A DNA stretch of 64,000 nt from Gillisella terrae. GTDB taxonomy: Bacteria > Pseudomonadota > Alphaproteobacteria > Rhizobiales > Rhizobiaceae. The DNA lies in assembly GCF_004801395.1 (NCBI RefSeq), contig NZ_SSOA01000007.1, positions 124,001-188,000 of the forward strand, in the 5' to 3' direction. Position 1 is the stretch's first letter; every line of letters begins with the position of its first letter. The notes below the pieces were generated by a model that saw nothing but the letters and a program-made list of their open reading frames with translations, searched no databases and was not told where the DNA came from. The position numbers and the translations under genes are program-made. Positions 52,170-61,273 of this stretch are shown in pieces.

Positions 52170-53303
52170 TCAATCCCCATCCGCAAAGGAAAAGCCAGCG
52201 GTAAGGCCAACACCACCGCCCACCCCATCGCTGAGATCGGTGATCATGGTGCGGCTATCTTTCAACAGGCTTTGCAATTTGGCTTTGTCTTCATCGCGGG
52301 TGACGGCCATTTGCACATCGGGTGTGATGCTGCTGGCAGTATTGATGAACTGGTCGGCAAGCTTGGTGACGTTGCTGACAATGCCGCGCTTGTCGGCAGG
52401 CAGCAGGGAGGCAACATCAGCCTTGGTCAACAGATCACGCACACCCTCAATATTGGCGCTGAGACTGACAAAAGTCAGGCTGGAGCGCCAGAAAATGGCC
52501 TGTTTGGGGGCAATTTTGTTGCTGGCGGGCTTATAGAAGGTTTCAATCCGCTCATCGCGCACCGCTTCTGTGCCATGCACCAAAATACCAAGCAGGCCGG
52601 TAACGGCCTCAGGGGCATCGCGGAAAGTGTCATTGTCCGGGCCCGGCTTTTTCCAGGCGTCCTGAATGCCGCCGGGCTGGTCCCAAAGTGAGGAGAGTGT
52701 GGCGGCCATGGTGTCCACATTGCCAGCAATGGCCGCGCCATAGAGGCAGCGGAAATTGCTCTTGTCTTTTGGCAGGCTGCCCGCTCCGGTGCCGAACAGC
52801 ACATAGTCCAGCGCGCCCAAGCCCTGTATCGCCACACTTTTTTGCCGCAGGCTCTCTGACTGGGTGTAGCTTTTATCGTCTGAAGCAATGGCCGCCTGAA
52901 TTTGCTTCAGCGCCAGACCCTTGCGATCGGGATAAAACAGAATGTGCTCAAAGCGGTTGTCCTCAATCACCGGCCCAACCCGCACAATTTCAATATGCCC
53001 CCAAGCCTTGACCGCCTCGGTAAAGGCGGCTTTGGCGGCAATGAAATTGCTCTCCGATGGCGCAGCACACAAATTGGTCATGGATGTGTGGAGGGCTGAA
53101 GCACTTGAATGAAAATGGCGGTAGCCGGGGCGAATAAAACCATCCACCACCTTTTCCATCACCGCAGGCACGGCCGCCGTTTGCAGCTGGCCTGCATGGG
53201 CGGCAGGCTCTTCGGCATGAAGTGGGGCGGTGGCTGCGACAAAAGCAGCCAGGGTGCAGGCGGCAAAAGAAGCGGCGGAGAGGGGCAGGGTAAAACGCAT
53301 CAT
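52170..53303 (-). CDS. Imelysin family protein (second, motif-degenerate)
   Basis: A 377-residue periplasmic protein with a signal peptide (cleavage near AEEPA, about 31). The imelysin (M75) domain is recognisable by FEHILFYPDRKGL and the segment 161-171, GLGALDYVLFG, which equals the GxHxxE region. Here the His and Glu are replaced (GALD), so metal binding through that motif is lost. The family is linked to iron uptake. It overlaps the oxidoreductase gene by ATGA and is followed 20 bases later by DUF1513. Confidence 0.82.
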   Translation of the reverse strand: MMRFTLPLSAASFAACTLAAFVAATAPLHAEEPAAHAGQLQTAAVPAVMEKVVDGFIRPGYRHFHSSASALHTSMTNLCAAPSESNFIAAKAAFTEAVKAWGHIEIVRVGPVIEDNRFEHILFYPDRKGLALKQIQAAIASDDKSYTQSESLRQKSVAIQGLGALDYVLFGTGAGSLPKDKSNFRCLYGAAIAGNVDTMAATLSSLWDQPGGIQDAWKKPGPDNDTFRDAPEAVTGLLGILVHGTEAVRDERIETFYKPASNKIAPKQAIFWRSSLTFVSLSANIEGVRDLLTKADVASLLPADKRGIVSNVTKLADQFINTASSITPDVQMAVTRDEDKAKLQSLLKDSRTMITDLSDGVGGGVGLTAGFSFADGD

Positions 53304-54817
53304 AGCGACTCCAAAAAACGGATCAGTGCCTTGCGATCATCCGGCACCATGGATGCAAATCTGTCACGGGCGGCCTTGGCTTCGCCGCCATGCCACAGGA
53401 TGGCTTCTGGCAGGGTGGCGGCTCGGCCATCGTGTAAATAGGCCTGGGAGCCGTTGACGGCCTTGGTCAGGCCAAGCCCCCAAAGCGGCGGCGTGCGCCA
53501 TTGGCGGCCATCTGCAAGGCCAACCTGCTGTCCATCGGCCAAACCCTCTCCCATGTCATGCAGCAGAAAATCGGAATAAGGCCAAATCAGCTGAAAGGCC
53601 AGCGCCGGATTGCTGACATCGCGCCGCGTCACATATTTCGGCCTGTGGCAAATGGTGCAGCCGGACGCATAAAACAGCGCCTTGCCTTGTAGAACATCAG
53701 CGGCACTGACATTACGGCGCTTGGGCGGGCTGAGTGTCTCGCTGTAAAAGGTCATGAGATCAAGCACGGGTGGTGGCGCTTCAACGGAGCCCAGACGTGG
53801 TTGCACCCCATTGGGCAGCGCAAGGCAGGCCGTTTGTTTGGCGGTGCAATCCCCCCAGTGGCGCGGATCATCCGGCGATGAAATGCCAATGTCACCGGCC
53901 AGCGCGCCAGCGCTCTGGTCGCGCACTGTGGCATTCTGGGCCTTCCAGCCGAAGCGGCCAATTTTGATCTCGCCGGTCAGGTGGTCCCGCACCTTTGCCA
54001 CGGTGCCGGAAATGCCCTTGCCGTCGCGCTTTTGGTTGTCAGCATTGGCCTCAATATCCTGATCGGCAATCGCTTCAATCAGGCCCATGCCAATCATCGG
54101 GTTGGCAATGCGCGGCGAAAGCGTGGTGTCGGACCCCAGCGGTCCATAGGCCAGATTTTTCACACCATAGTGAGGTCGCCGCAAGGTGATGATCTCGCCG
54201 CCCGCAAGCTGCACCTTTTCATCGCTATAATGCACGCTCACTTGCCCTTCGGCGCGAAGGCCCGGCACGGCCCGGTCCTGAAGCTGTTGGCCGTAGGTGT
54301 CATCGGCAAAGTTCAGCACTTTCAAAGCGGCAATATCTGCCTTTTCCGCATCATTGCGGGCAGGGCGGGCAAGTCGCAAAAACATCGATGTCGCATCGCC
54401 GTCAGCCTGCGGTGCATGGCCTCTGCCGGCCCGAATATGGCAGCTTTCGCAGGAGCGCGCGTTAAACAGCGGCCCAAGCCCGTCAGAGGCCTGCGTCGAT
54501 GACGGGGAGGATACCCAGAATTTCTGAAACAGGGCTTGGCCCAGCACAAAGGATTGCTGTTGATCGAAGCTCAGATTGGCCAGCGGATGGCCAAAAGCAT
54601 TGCGCGTGGCTTTGCCGGTAAAGGTTGCGGCTCCTGCCGTCATGGCTTCAAACGGCTCAGGCTTGGAAAAATCGTCGGTTGGTGCGGTCACAGCGCTCAC
54701 GCGGTCTGCCTCTGTTGGGGTGAGGTCAGGGCGCGGGTCTGCCGCAAGCGCGGTGGTGGCCAAGCCGGTCAACAAGACGATGCTCAACAACATTGGGGTG
54801 AGAGAAAATCGCCGCAA
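53300..54817 (-). CDS. Di-haem c-type oxidoreductase (DUF1111)
   Basis: A 505-residue periplasmic protein with a signal peptide and two CxxCH haem sites: CESCH at about 123-127 and CTICH at about 387-391. It is the DUF1111 'thiol oxidoreductase' always found beside imelysin genes, and is thought to be a peroxidase-like electron carrier in iron uptake. I propose the TTG at 54817, 6 bases after AAGGAAG. The ATG at 54853 lies inside a strong hairpin and so is an unlikely start; an ATG at 54793 would keep a signal core too. Confidence 0.85.
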   Translation of the reverse strand: MRRFSLTPMLLSIVLLTGLATTALAADPRPDLTPTEADRVSAVTAPTDDFSKPEPFEAMTAGAATFTGKATRNAFGHPLANLSFDQQQSFVLGQALFQKFWVSSPSSTQASDGLGPLFNARSCESCHIRAGRGHAPQADGDATSMFLRLARPARNDAEKADIAALKVLNFADDTYGQQLQDRAVPGLRAEGQVSVHYSDEKVQLAGGEIITLRRPHYGVKNLAYGPLGSDTTLSPRIANPMIGMGLIEAIADQDIEANADNQKRDGKGISGTVAKVRDHLTGEIKIGRFGWKAQNATVRDQSAGALAGDIGISSPDDPRHWGDCTAKQTACLALPNGVQPRLGSVEAPPPVLDLMTFYSETLSPPKRRNVSAADVLQGKALFYASGCTICHRPKYVTRRDVSNPALAFQLIWPYSDFLLHDMGEGLADGQQVGLADGRQWRTPPLWGLGLTKAVNGSQAYLHDGRAATLPEAILWHGGEAKAARDRFASMVPDDRKALIRFLESL

Positions 54818-54833
54818 AATGGGCTTCCTTGTC

Positions 54834-54866
54834 GAAAATAGTCGCCATCCCAATGGGGATGGCGAC
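54834..54866 (-). terminator. Attenuator-like hairpin between the first imelysin gene and the DUF1111 gene
   Basis: GTCGCCATCC and GGATGGCGAC (54841-54850, 54857-54866) pair perfectly over 10 bp with a 6-base loop. On the minus strand TATTTTC follows. It begins 11 bases after the imelysin stop and could lower expression of the downstream genes relative to the imelysin gene. Confidence 0.6.
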
Positions 54867-54877
54867 CATAAATATGC

Positions 54878-56155
54878 TTATTTGAACACCGCGCTTGGAT
54901 TGTCCAGGCTGTCGGAGCCTTCCATCTTCACTTCACCCAGATCGAGGGCGGCAACCACGCGCTGGATTGACTTGGTCTGATCAATCAAACCGTCAATACC
55001 AGCCTGTACGGTGGCATTGCCGTCCTTGTTGCCTTCCGCAATCATCTGGTCGTAATGCTCGATTGTCTTGCCGCGCTTGACCATGGCCGTCATGGCTTTC
55101 ATGGTGGTGTTGAGCTTGGAGCGCATTTCCTTGTCGAGCTTCTTGTCCTTGGCGGCCACCAGATCAGACAGCGATGGGCCGGTCATCTTGGTGCCGTCAA
55201 CGCGGGTGTATTTGCCGGTATAGGCTTCGCGAATGCCCGCGGCATCGTAATAATGCGAATTATAGGTGTTGTCCGAGAAGCAATCATGCTCTTCTTCGGG
55301 ATCATGCAGCAGCAGGCCCAGCTTCATGCGCTCACCCGCCAGTTCGCCGTAAGACAGCGAGCCCATGCCGGTCAGAATAGCCTTGAGACCGGCTTGCGGA
55401 TCGGCCAGCAAAGTCTTGGTGGCTTCGCCTTCCGGCTTCCACGCATCCACCATTTCCTGAAGATCGGCCACCAGCAAGGTCGAGGCTGATTTCAGATATT
55501 GGGCGCGGCGGTCACAATTGCCACCAGTGCAATTTTTCAAGTCATAATCGGTGTAAGGACGATTGCCAGCGCCGGGACCGGTGCCGTTCAAATCCTGCCC
55601 CCACAGCAGAAACTCGATGGCGTGATAGCCGGTTGCTACATTGGCTTCCACTTTGCCCGCTTCGTGCAGGGTGTTGGCCAGAAAATCGGGCGTCAGATTG
55701 GAGGCGTCTACGTCCTTGCCGTCGATCTTGATGGTCTTGTTGGCAATCACATTGGCGGTGTAAAGGGCATTGGTGTCGCTCTCGGTGCCATAGGATTTGT
55801 CAACATAATCGATCAAACCTTCGTCCAGCGGCCATGCGTTGACCTTGCCTTCCCAGTCATCCACGATCTTGTTGCCAAAGCGATAGACCTCGGATTGCTG
55901 ATAAGGCACGCGCGCCTTGATCCATGCAGACCGGGCCTTGTTGAGCGTGCTCTTGCTGGGCTTGGCCAACAAAGCATCAATGGCCGCATCCAGGGTCTTG
56001 GCTGTGGTCAGCGAGTCCGAATATTTGGCCTCAGCCACATCGGCGTAATGCTTCAAAACAGCGTCTGGTGTCGGTGTGGGGGTTGCAGGTGCTGCAAGAC
56101 TTGCGTGCGCAACGAACAGCGCCAATCCGGCGCTGATCATGAATGGTCGTGACAT
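54878..56155 (-). CDS. Imelysin family periplasmic protein (IrpA-like)
   Basis: A 425-residue exported protein. The signal peptide MSRPFMISAGLALFVAHASL is cleaved near AAPA. The metal motif GYHAIE is intact at 176-181 in ATGYHAIEFLLWGQD. An acidic HDPEEEHDCFSDNT region follows near 295. IrpA-type proteins are iron-regulated and needed for growth on low iron in cyanobacteria. ATG 56155 follows AAGGAGAG. It is the first gene of the operon and has a palindrome 83 bases upstream. Confidence 0.9.
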   Translation of the reverse strand: MSRPFMISAGLALFVAHASLAAPATPTPTPDAVLKHYADVAEAKYSDSLTTAKTLDAAIDALLAKPSKSTLNKARSAWIKARVPYQQSEVYRFGNKIVDDWEGKVNAWPLDEGLIDYVDKSYGTESDTNALYTANVIANKTIKIDGKDVDASNLTPDFLANTLHEAGKVEANVATGYHAIEFLLWGQDLNGTGPGAGNRPYTDYDLKNCTGGNCDRRAQYLKSASTLLVADLQEMVDAWKPEGEATKTLLADPQAGLKAILTGMGSLSYGELAGERMKLGLLLHDPEEEHDCFSDNTYNSHYYDAAGIREAYTGKYTRVDGTKMTGPSLSDLVAAKDKKLDKEMRSKLNTTMKAMTAMVKRGKTIEHYDQMIAEGNKDGNATVQAGIDGLIDQTKSIQRVVAALDLGEVKMEGSDSLDNPSAVFK

Positions 56156-56237
56156 GCCCTCTCCTTTGGTGCCTTCTGGCACCTTTTCTTGATGGATGGC
56201 CTGTCATGGCGCAAAATTAAACTGGTGTCAAATAATC

Positions 56238-56267
56238 ATGAATACCCTCAAGATTGAGGGTATTCAT
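56238..56267. promoter_or_regulatory. 30-bp perfect palindrome upstream of the imelysin operon
   Basis: ATGAATACCCTCAA (56238-56251) and TTGAGGGTATTCAT (56254-56267) are exact complements separated by GA. It lies between the rsmB stop and the imelysin promoter region, both read on the minus strand. It could end the rsmB mRNA, but has no T-run, or it could be the operator of an iron regulator. The sequence does not resemble the Fur, RirA or Irr consensus closely. Confidence 0.5.
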
Positions 56268-56281
56268 CTTGGCGCTTATAT

Positions 56282-57568
56282 TTATGCGCGCTTCAGTTTT
56301 GCAAAAAAGAAGCCATCCGTTCCGGTTGTTGCCGGGCTGAGCGTCAGGCTCGTACCATTTTGCGAAACGGGCTTTGCTGCCGCATCGCCAATCACGCTGT
56401 TCCAGCGCTCCACCATTGGAACGGCGGTAAAATCGGGATGGCTTTCCAAAAACGCTTCAATCTGACGATCATTTTCCTCTGGCAGAACCGAGCAGGTCAC
56501 ATAGACCAGCTCGCCACCGGGCCGCACATAGGTCGCGGCTTCATCCAGCGCCTGCTTTTGCTGCTCGACGCGCTCTTGCACGCTGCGCTCTGTGAGGCGC
56601 CATTTGGTATCGGGGCGACGACGCCATGTGCCAGTGCCGGTGCAGGGCGCATCAACCAAAACCTTGCTGAAGCGCCCAAGCAGGGCTTGCAGCGCTTTGA
56701 TATTGTCATGCACCTGCACATTATGGGTGCCAGCACGCTTGAGGCGCTCGATAATCGGTGCAAGGCGTTTACGGTCGCTGTCAAAGGCGTGCACCTGGCC
56801 CTTGTTGTGCATGGCAGCCGCCATGGCCAGCGTTTTGCCACCACCGCCTGCGCAAAAATCCAGCACCTGATCAGTGTCGCTTGGCTCCACCAGTTGCGAT
56901 ACCAGCTGTGAGCCTTCGTCCTGCACTTCAAACCAGCCTTTTTGAAAGGCAAGTTCGGCTGTAACATTGGGAAGGCGCGAAGCACCTTCGCCCGCCTCAA
57001 CGCGAATACCAAGGCTGGACTGGGCGGCTGGCTTTACATTGGAGCGCTCCAGCGCTTTCAGCACCTTTTCGCGTTTGGCCTTCAAAGTGTTGACGCGTAA
57101 ATCAAGGCTTGGGCGCAAGGCCAGTGCTTTGGCCTCTTCCAGCCAATTTTCGCCAAAGGCAGCTTCAAAGGAGGGGACGACCCAATCCGGAATATCGCCC
57201 TGCACACAGAGAGGTGCATGGGTCAAATCGCGGGCCAGAAATGCTTCTGTCTGGCTCTCGGTCAGCGGTGTTGGTGCATAGGTATCACCTTCAAGGGCTT
57301 CAGCCAAACTCTCAAGCGAATAGCCCCATTGCCGCAACAGAACGGCATAGGCCAAAGCTGTTGGGCTATCGTCATCCATCATATAGGCGTGAGATGATCT
57401 CATGCGCAGCGCGTCATAGACAATATTGCCGATGGCGGCGCGATCGCCTGAGCCTGCAAACCGATGGGCAAGACCCCAATCCTTGAGGCAATCGGCAACG
57501 GGCCTGCGCCGCGTTTCAATATCGCCCAATACTTCAATGGCTCCTGCAAGCCGTCCGCCCAAACGCAT
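56282..57568 (-). CDS. rsmB: RsmB/NOL1/NOP2-type rRNA cytosine-C5 methyltransferase
   Basis: A 428-residue SAM-dependent enzyme that makes 5-methylcytosine in 16S rRNA. The NusB-like N-terminal part (about 1-140) is shorter than in E. coli RsmB. SAM-binding LDFCAGGGGKTLAMA is at 236-250. The two catalytic cysteines are Cys309 in DAPCTGTGTWRR and Cys359 in VTCSVLPEEN. Which rRNA position it modifies cannot be told. It precedes the imelysin operon on the same strand but with its own spacer. Confidence 0.85.
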   Translation of the reverse strand: MRLGGRLAGAIEVLGDIETRRRPVADCLKDWGLAHRFAGSGDRAAIGNIVYDALRMRSSHAYMMDDDSPTALAYAVLLRQWGYSLESLAEALEGDTYAPTPLTESQTEAFLARDLTHAPLCVQGDIPDWVVPSFEAAFGENWLEEAKALALRPSLDLRVNTLKAKREKVLKALERSNVKPAAQSSLGIRVEAGEGASRLPNVTAELAFQKGWFEVQDEGSQLVSQLVEPSDTDQVLDFCAGGGGKTLAMAAAMHNKGQVHAFDSDRKRLAPIIERLKRAGTHNVQVHDNIKALQALLGRFSKVLVDAPCTGTGTWRRRPDTKWRLTERSVQERVEQQKQALDEAATYVRPGGELVYVTCSVLPEENDRQIEAFLESHPDFTAVPMVERWNSVIGDAAAKPVSQNGTSLTLSPATTGTDGFFFAKLKRA

Positions 57569-57635
57569 GGTCTTCTCCGTGTTAACCCGTCAGACTTTGC
57601 GTGGTAGCGGGGAATGCAGCCATGAGCAAGCAGTA

Positions 57636-58070
57636 TCAGCCAATCAACTCATAACAGACTTTGCCGGTGCCGCTGGCAACCATGCCAAGATTGGCAGCAG
57701 CAGCCTTGGAAAGATCCAACACGCGACCCTTGATAAACGGTCCACGGTCATTGATCCGCACCACAACGGTTTTGCCGTTTTTGCGATTGGTGACTTTCAC
57801 CTGCGTGCCGAAGGGCAGGGTCTTGTGGGCGGCAGTCAACTTGCTTGGGTTCATATGTTCACCCGAAGCAGTGCGCGAGTGTTCGGCGTACCAGGAAGCC
57901 CCTCCGCAGGAGGTTGCAGCAAATGCTTGCCAAGGTGCCAAAGCAACGAGGGTGGAAATAGCTGCGACTGTTACAAACGATCTGCTTGATGATACCAAAA
58001 TTACATTCCCATTTTCAATTCTTGAGGCGTTTTTTGCGTGGGAACGCTTAAAGGTGGTCAAAAATGGCAA
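57636..58070 (-). CDS. RlpA-like protein (double-psi beta-barrel)
   Basis: A 144-residue secreted protein. A signal-like hydrophobic stretch ([16 protein letters not shown], about 32-47) is followed by the RlpA barrel: [57 protein letters not shown], which keeps the catalytic-site Asp. RlpA enzymes cut naked glycan strands at the septum. No SPOR domain is present, so its location is not fixed. Short RlpA forms are common in rhizobia. Confidence 0.85.
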   Translation of the reverse strand: MPFLTTFKRSHAKNASRIENGNVILVSSSRSFVTVAAISTLVALAPWQAFAATSCGGASWYAEHSRTASGEHMNPSKLTAAHKTLPFGTQVKVTNRKNGKTVVVRINDRGPFIKGRVLDLSKAAAANLGMVASGTGKVCYELIG

Positions 58071-58344
58071 AAAAGTGCCTCACGTAATCACGGAATGTTA
58101 CGTTAAGATATATTTGTGATGATGGTTGCGGTTTAACGGCTTGGTAAGGTTTTAGAAAAACTGTTTAAAATCAGCGGAAATGCGCAAAAATATTGCGCAC
58201 TATGGTTTTAAATGGCGATCACAAAATATTTTTTCAAAGGCCAAAATAAAATGCCTTGAATGCCGCCTTGATTGGAAAAAATATAAGGCAGCAGCGCAAT
58301 ATTTCTGCCACTTTTGCCACATTTCGGGAATGAAAGTGCAAATC

Positions 58345-59217
58345 CTACTCTTGCGGACGTTGCAAAGCCCACAATTGCGCAAGCGAAACCCGGTAATCGG
58401 GATAGGCAAAGGTGAAGCCAAGGGCGCGGATTTTGTCGTTCTTCACCCGCTTGTTCTCGCCATAAAACGAGCGCGCCATGGGCGAGAGTTCGGCGGTTTC
58501 AAACGGCAGTTCCGGGGGCGGTTCAATGCCCATCAGCCGGGCGGCTTCTGTGACGACATCCTGCGGCGGGGCTGGTTCATGGTCGGTGATATTGAAGATG
58601 CCATCGGCCTTGCGCATCGCCAAAAACAGGGTGGCGCTGGCAATGTCTTCCACTCGAATGCGATTAAAGACCTGATCTTTTTTGACCAGCCTGCGGGCGG
58701 TGCCTTGGGCAAGGTTGAGCAAGCCATTGCGTCCGGGGCCGTAAATGCCCGACAGGCGCAAAGTTGCCAGCGGAACATCGGCCTGCTTTGCGGCTGCACA
58801 CCAGGCATTTTCGGCCTCAACCCGCTCCTTGGAGCGCACGGAAACGGGTTTGCATGGCGTGTCTTCATCCACCCACGCGCCACCGTGGTCGCCGTAAACG
58901 CCCACAGTGGAGAGATAGCTGATCCATTGCAGATTGGGCATGACGGCTTTGAGATCACCTTGCGTCAAGCGCAGCACCGGATCACCATCGGCACCCGGCG
59001 CAATAGACTGCACCAGATGGGTGGTGGTTTCCATGGCAGCCAGCAGAACCGGCGAAAGCAGTTCGCCATCAAACACCAGCGGGTTGATGCCGAGTTCTGC
59101 CAGTGCCTTCGACTTGTCGGATGAACGGCTGGTGCCAAAAACCGTGTGGCCTTCTTGCAAAAAGCGCTGACCAATGGCCTTGCCGGAATATCCAGCTCCG
59201 AAAATCAATAGAGTCAT
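58345..59217 (-). CDS. NAD-dependent epimerase/dehydratase-like SDR (YeeZ-like)
   Basis: A 290-residue extended short-chain dehydrogenase. The Rossmann motif at the start is LLIFGAGYSGKAIGQ (GxGYxG form, as in YeeZ). YLSTVGVYGDHGG holds the Tyr region and RLSGIYGPGRN follows. The typical YxxxK motif is not clear (SKERVEAENAW instead), so catalysis may differ. Its start overlaps the queG stop by four bases, so it belongs to that operon. Substrate unknown. Confidence 0.8.
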   Translation of the reverse strand: MTLLIFGAGYSGKAIGQRFLQEGHTVFGTSRSSDKSKALAELGINPLVFDGELLSPVLLAAMETTTHLVQSIAPGADGDPVLRLTQGDLKAVMPNLQWISYLSTVGVYGDHGGAWVDEDTPCKPVSVRSKERVEAENAWCAAAKQADVPLATLRLSGIYGPGRNGLLNLAQGTARRLVKKDQVFNRIRVEDIASATLFLAMRKADGIFNITDHEPAPPQDVVTEAARLMGIEPPPELPFETAELSPMARSFYGENKRVKNDKIRALGFTFAYPDYRVSLAQLWALQRPQE

Positions 59218-60386
59218 TGTTGCACTCCTGCGTCACGCCACTCGTTGCGAACATCTTCATCGGGTTCGCTGGAACCATATAGGGCAAGGTTTTTAAAATC
59301 TGAAGGTGACATCAGGCGGGACAATGCCCAGACCGCCATGCCGCGCACATCTGGTGAGGCGTCATTCAGCAGCGCCTGACACTGCGGTATCAATGCGCGG
59401 ATGGCGGAATTGCCCGCCGCAATCAATGTATTGCGCACAAAACGGTCGCGCCCGATGCGCTTGACGGGCGAGCCGCTGAAATGATTGCGAAAAGCGGCAT
59501 CATCCAGTGTGAGGAAAAAGGCAATGTCGGGTGCCTGCAAATCGGCTCTGGCGTGCAATTTCATCTCGCGTGACAGGCTGGCGAACTTGTTCCACGGACA
59601 GGCGGCCAGACAGTCATCGCAGCCATAGATGCGATTGCCAAAGGCGGGGCGAAGCGCACGATCAATCACGCCCTTGTGTTCAATGGTCAGATAAGAGATG
59701 CAGCGGCGCGCATCAATTTGATAGGGGGCCGGAAAAGCATCGGTCGGACAGGCATCCAGACAGGACCGGCAAGAGCCGCAATGGTCGCGCTCACGCGCAT
59801 CGATCTCCAGATCGGCAGTAGTAAACAGGCTGCCCAAAAACAGCCAGGAGCCGAAGGTGCGGCTGACCAGATTGGTATGCTTGCCCTGCCAGCCGAGCCC
59901 GGCAGCTTCTGCCAGCGGCTTTTCCATCACAGGTGCAGTATCGACAAACACTTTCACATCTTCGCCTGCACGGGCGGCAAAGCGGGTGGCAACCTCTTTC
60001 AGCTTGCCTTTGATAATGTCGTGATAGTCGCGATTGCGGGCGTAAACCGAGATGGCGGCTTTTTCCGGCTGGTCTTGCAAGGCGCGTGGGTCGCTGTCGG
60101 GGCCATAGTTAAGGCCAAACATCACGATGGAACGCACATCAGACCACAGCACGCGCGGGTCCGCCCGGCGCTCTTTGGTTTCGCTCATCCATGCCATGGT
60201 GCCATGATGGTTGGCGGCCAGAAATTCCTCGAGCCGCGCCGGGGCTTGGGGAATTCTGTCGGGGGCGGTGATGCGACAGACATCAAAGCCTTTGTCTGTC
60301 GCTTCCTGTTGCAGAAAAGCGGTGAGCTTGCGCCGCTTCTCGGTTGCTTTTTCGGCCGCCCGGTCGCTGTTGCGGTCATGCGGCAT
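59214..60386 (-). CDS. queG: Epoxyqueuosine reductase
   Basis: A 390-residue iron-sulfur and cobalamin enzyme that reduces epoxyqueuosine to queuosine in tRNA. Two 4Fe-4S motifs are seen: CGSCRSCLDACP (about 197-208) and CDDCLAACPW (about 247-256), with Cys in RRCISYLT. The proton donor Asp is in FVDTAPVMEKPLAEAAGLGW. The C-terminal HEAT-like region is present. It lies 27 bases after the GST-like gene and overlaps the epimerase gene. Confidence 0.95.
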   Translation of the reverse strand: MPHDRNSDRAAEKATEKRRKLTAFLQQEATDKGFDVCRITAPDRIPQAPARLEEFLAANHHGTMAWMSETKERRADPRVLWSDVRSIVMFGLNYGPDSDPRALQDQPEKAAISVYARNRDYHDIIKGKLKEVATRFAARAGEDVKVFVDTAPVMEKPLAEAAGLGWQGKHTNLVSRTFGSWLFLGSLFTTADLEIDARERDHCGSCRSCLDACPTDAFPAPYQIDARRCISYLTIEHKGVIDRALRPAFGNRIYGCDDCLAACPWNKFASLSREMKLHARADLQAPDIAFFLTLDDAAFRNHFSGSPVKRIGRDRFVRNTLIAAGNSAIRALIPQCQALLNDASPDVRGMAVWALSRLMSPSDFKNLALYGSSEPDEDVRNEWRDAGVQQ

Positions 60387-60413
60387 GGCCGATCTCCATC
60401 AACAATGGCTTCG

Positions 60414-61106
60414 TCAAAAGTCCAGATCAGCGTAATGCGACACAGGGGTCAGGCCGCGCACGCGCTCAGCCAAAAGCGGGCGAAACGACGGGCGTGATTT
60501 CAAACGCTGATACCAATCCTTGGCAATGGGCGATTCAGACCAATCGATCTCGCCGAGATAATCCAGAACGGAGATGGCAGCGCCCGCGGCCAGATCACCA
60601 TAGCTGAGGCGATCACCAGCAAGCCATGTGCGCGAGCCAGCCAGCCAGCTGAGATATTTCATATGCTGGCGCACATTGCCGCGCGCCGTGCGCAGCACTT
60701 TTGAATCGGGCGCGCCGCCACCCAGACCATTGGGAATTTGCAGCTTGAACACCCGCTCGCGCGCCAAAGGCCGGGTGACGTCCTGTTCCATTTTTTGCAA
60801 AAACCAGTCGACCAGACGGCGAATTTCGGCCCGCTGGAACGGGTCTTCGGCCAAAAGGCGACGATCACGCTTCAAAACACCATGGGTTTCATCGAGAAAT
60901 TCGGAAATCACCGTCGCACCGCACAGTGTGCGCATATTATCGTCAACATAGACTGGCAGCGTGCCAGCCGGGTTGAGGTTGAGGAATTCCCGACGCTTTT
61001 CCCAGGTCTGCTCTTCGACCAGATCTGCCTGAAAGCCGTATTCAGACAGGATCAATCGGACAAAACGCGACGTTGTTGACATGGGATGGTGATATAAAGT
61101 GGGCAT
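60414..61106 (-). CDS. Glutathione S-transferase family protein (possible FzlA)
   Basis: A 230-residue two-domain GST: thioredoxin fold (about 1-80; MSTTSRFVRLILSEYG, NPAGTLPVYVDD) and an alpha-helical domain (about 90-215; WLAGDRLSYGDLAAGAAIS). In alphaproteobacteria a GST-like protein of this size, FzlA, binds and curves FtsZ filaments in cell division. The neighbours queG and uppP (cell-wall lipid carrier) agree with that setting, but I cannot separate FzlA from other GSTs by sight. It diverges from uppP across a 167-base spacer. Confidence 0.8.
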   Translation of the reverse strand: MPTLYHHPMSTTSRFVRLILSEYGFQADLVEEQTWEKRREFLNLNPAGTLPVYVDDNMRTLCGATVISEFLDETHGVLKRDRRLLAEDPFQRAEIRRLVDWFLQKMEQDVTRPLARERVFKLQIPNGLGGGAPDSKVLRTARGNVRQHMKYLSWLAGSRTWLAGDRLSYGDLAAGAAISVLDYLGEIDWSESPIAKDWYQRLKSRPSFRPLLAERVRGLTPVSHYADLDF

Positions 61107-61273
61107 TGCTGGCTGATGTCCGGTTAGGGCGTTGATCGTGTGGTGTTTTACAGTTTACGTATTTTGGCGGATGTGTGTCTCGTTCACATAAGCGCCAGCT
61201 TGCGTCTATAGCAGTATGGTTTCGTCATACAGGCGAATCGCTTGCCTTGTCACGCCTATCAAAAGGACAATCC

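Noticed and set aside
58071..58344. Spacer between the RlpA-like gene and the epimerase gene searched for a gene
   Set aside because: AT-rich sequence with no frame of note on either strand; only promoter DNA for the RlpA-like gene is expected.
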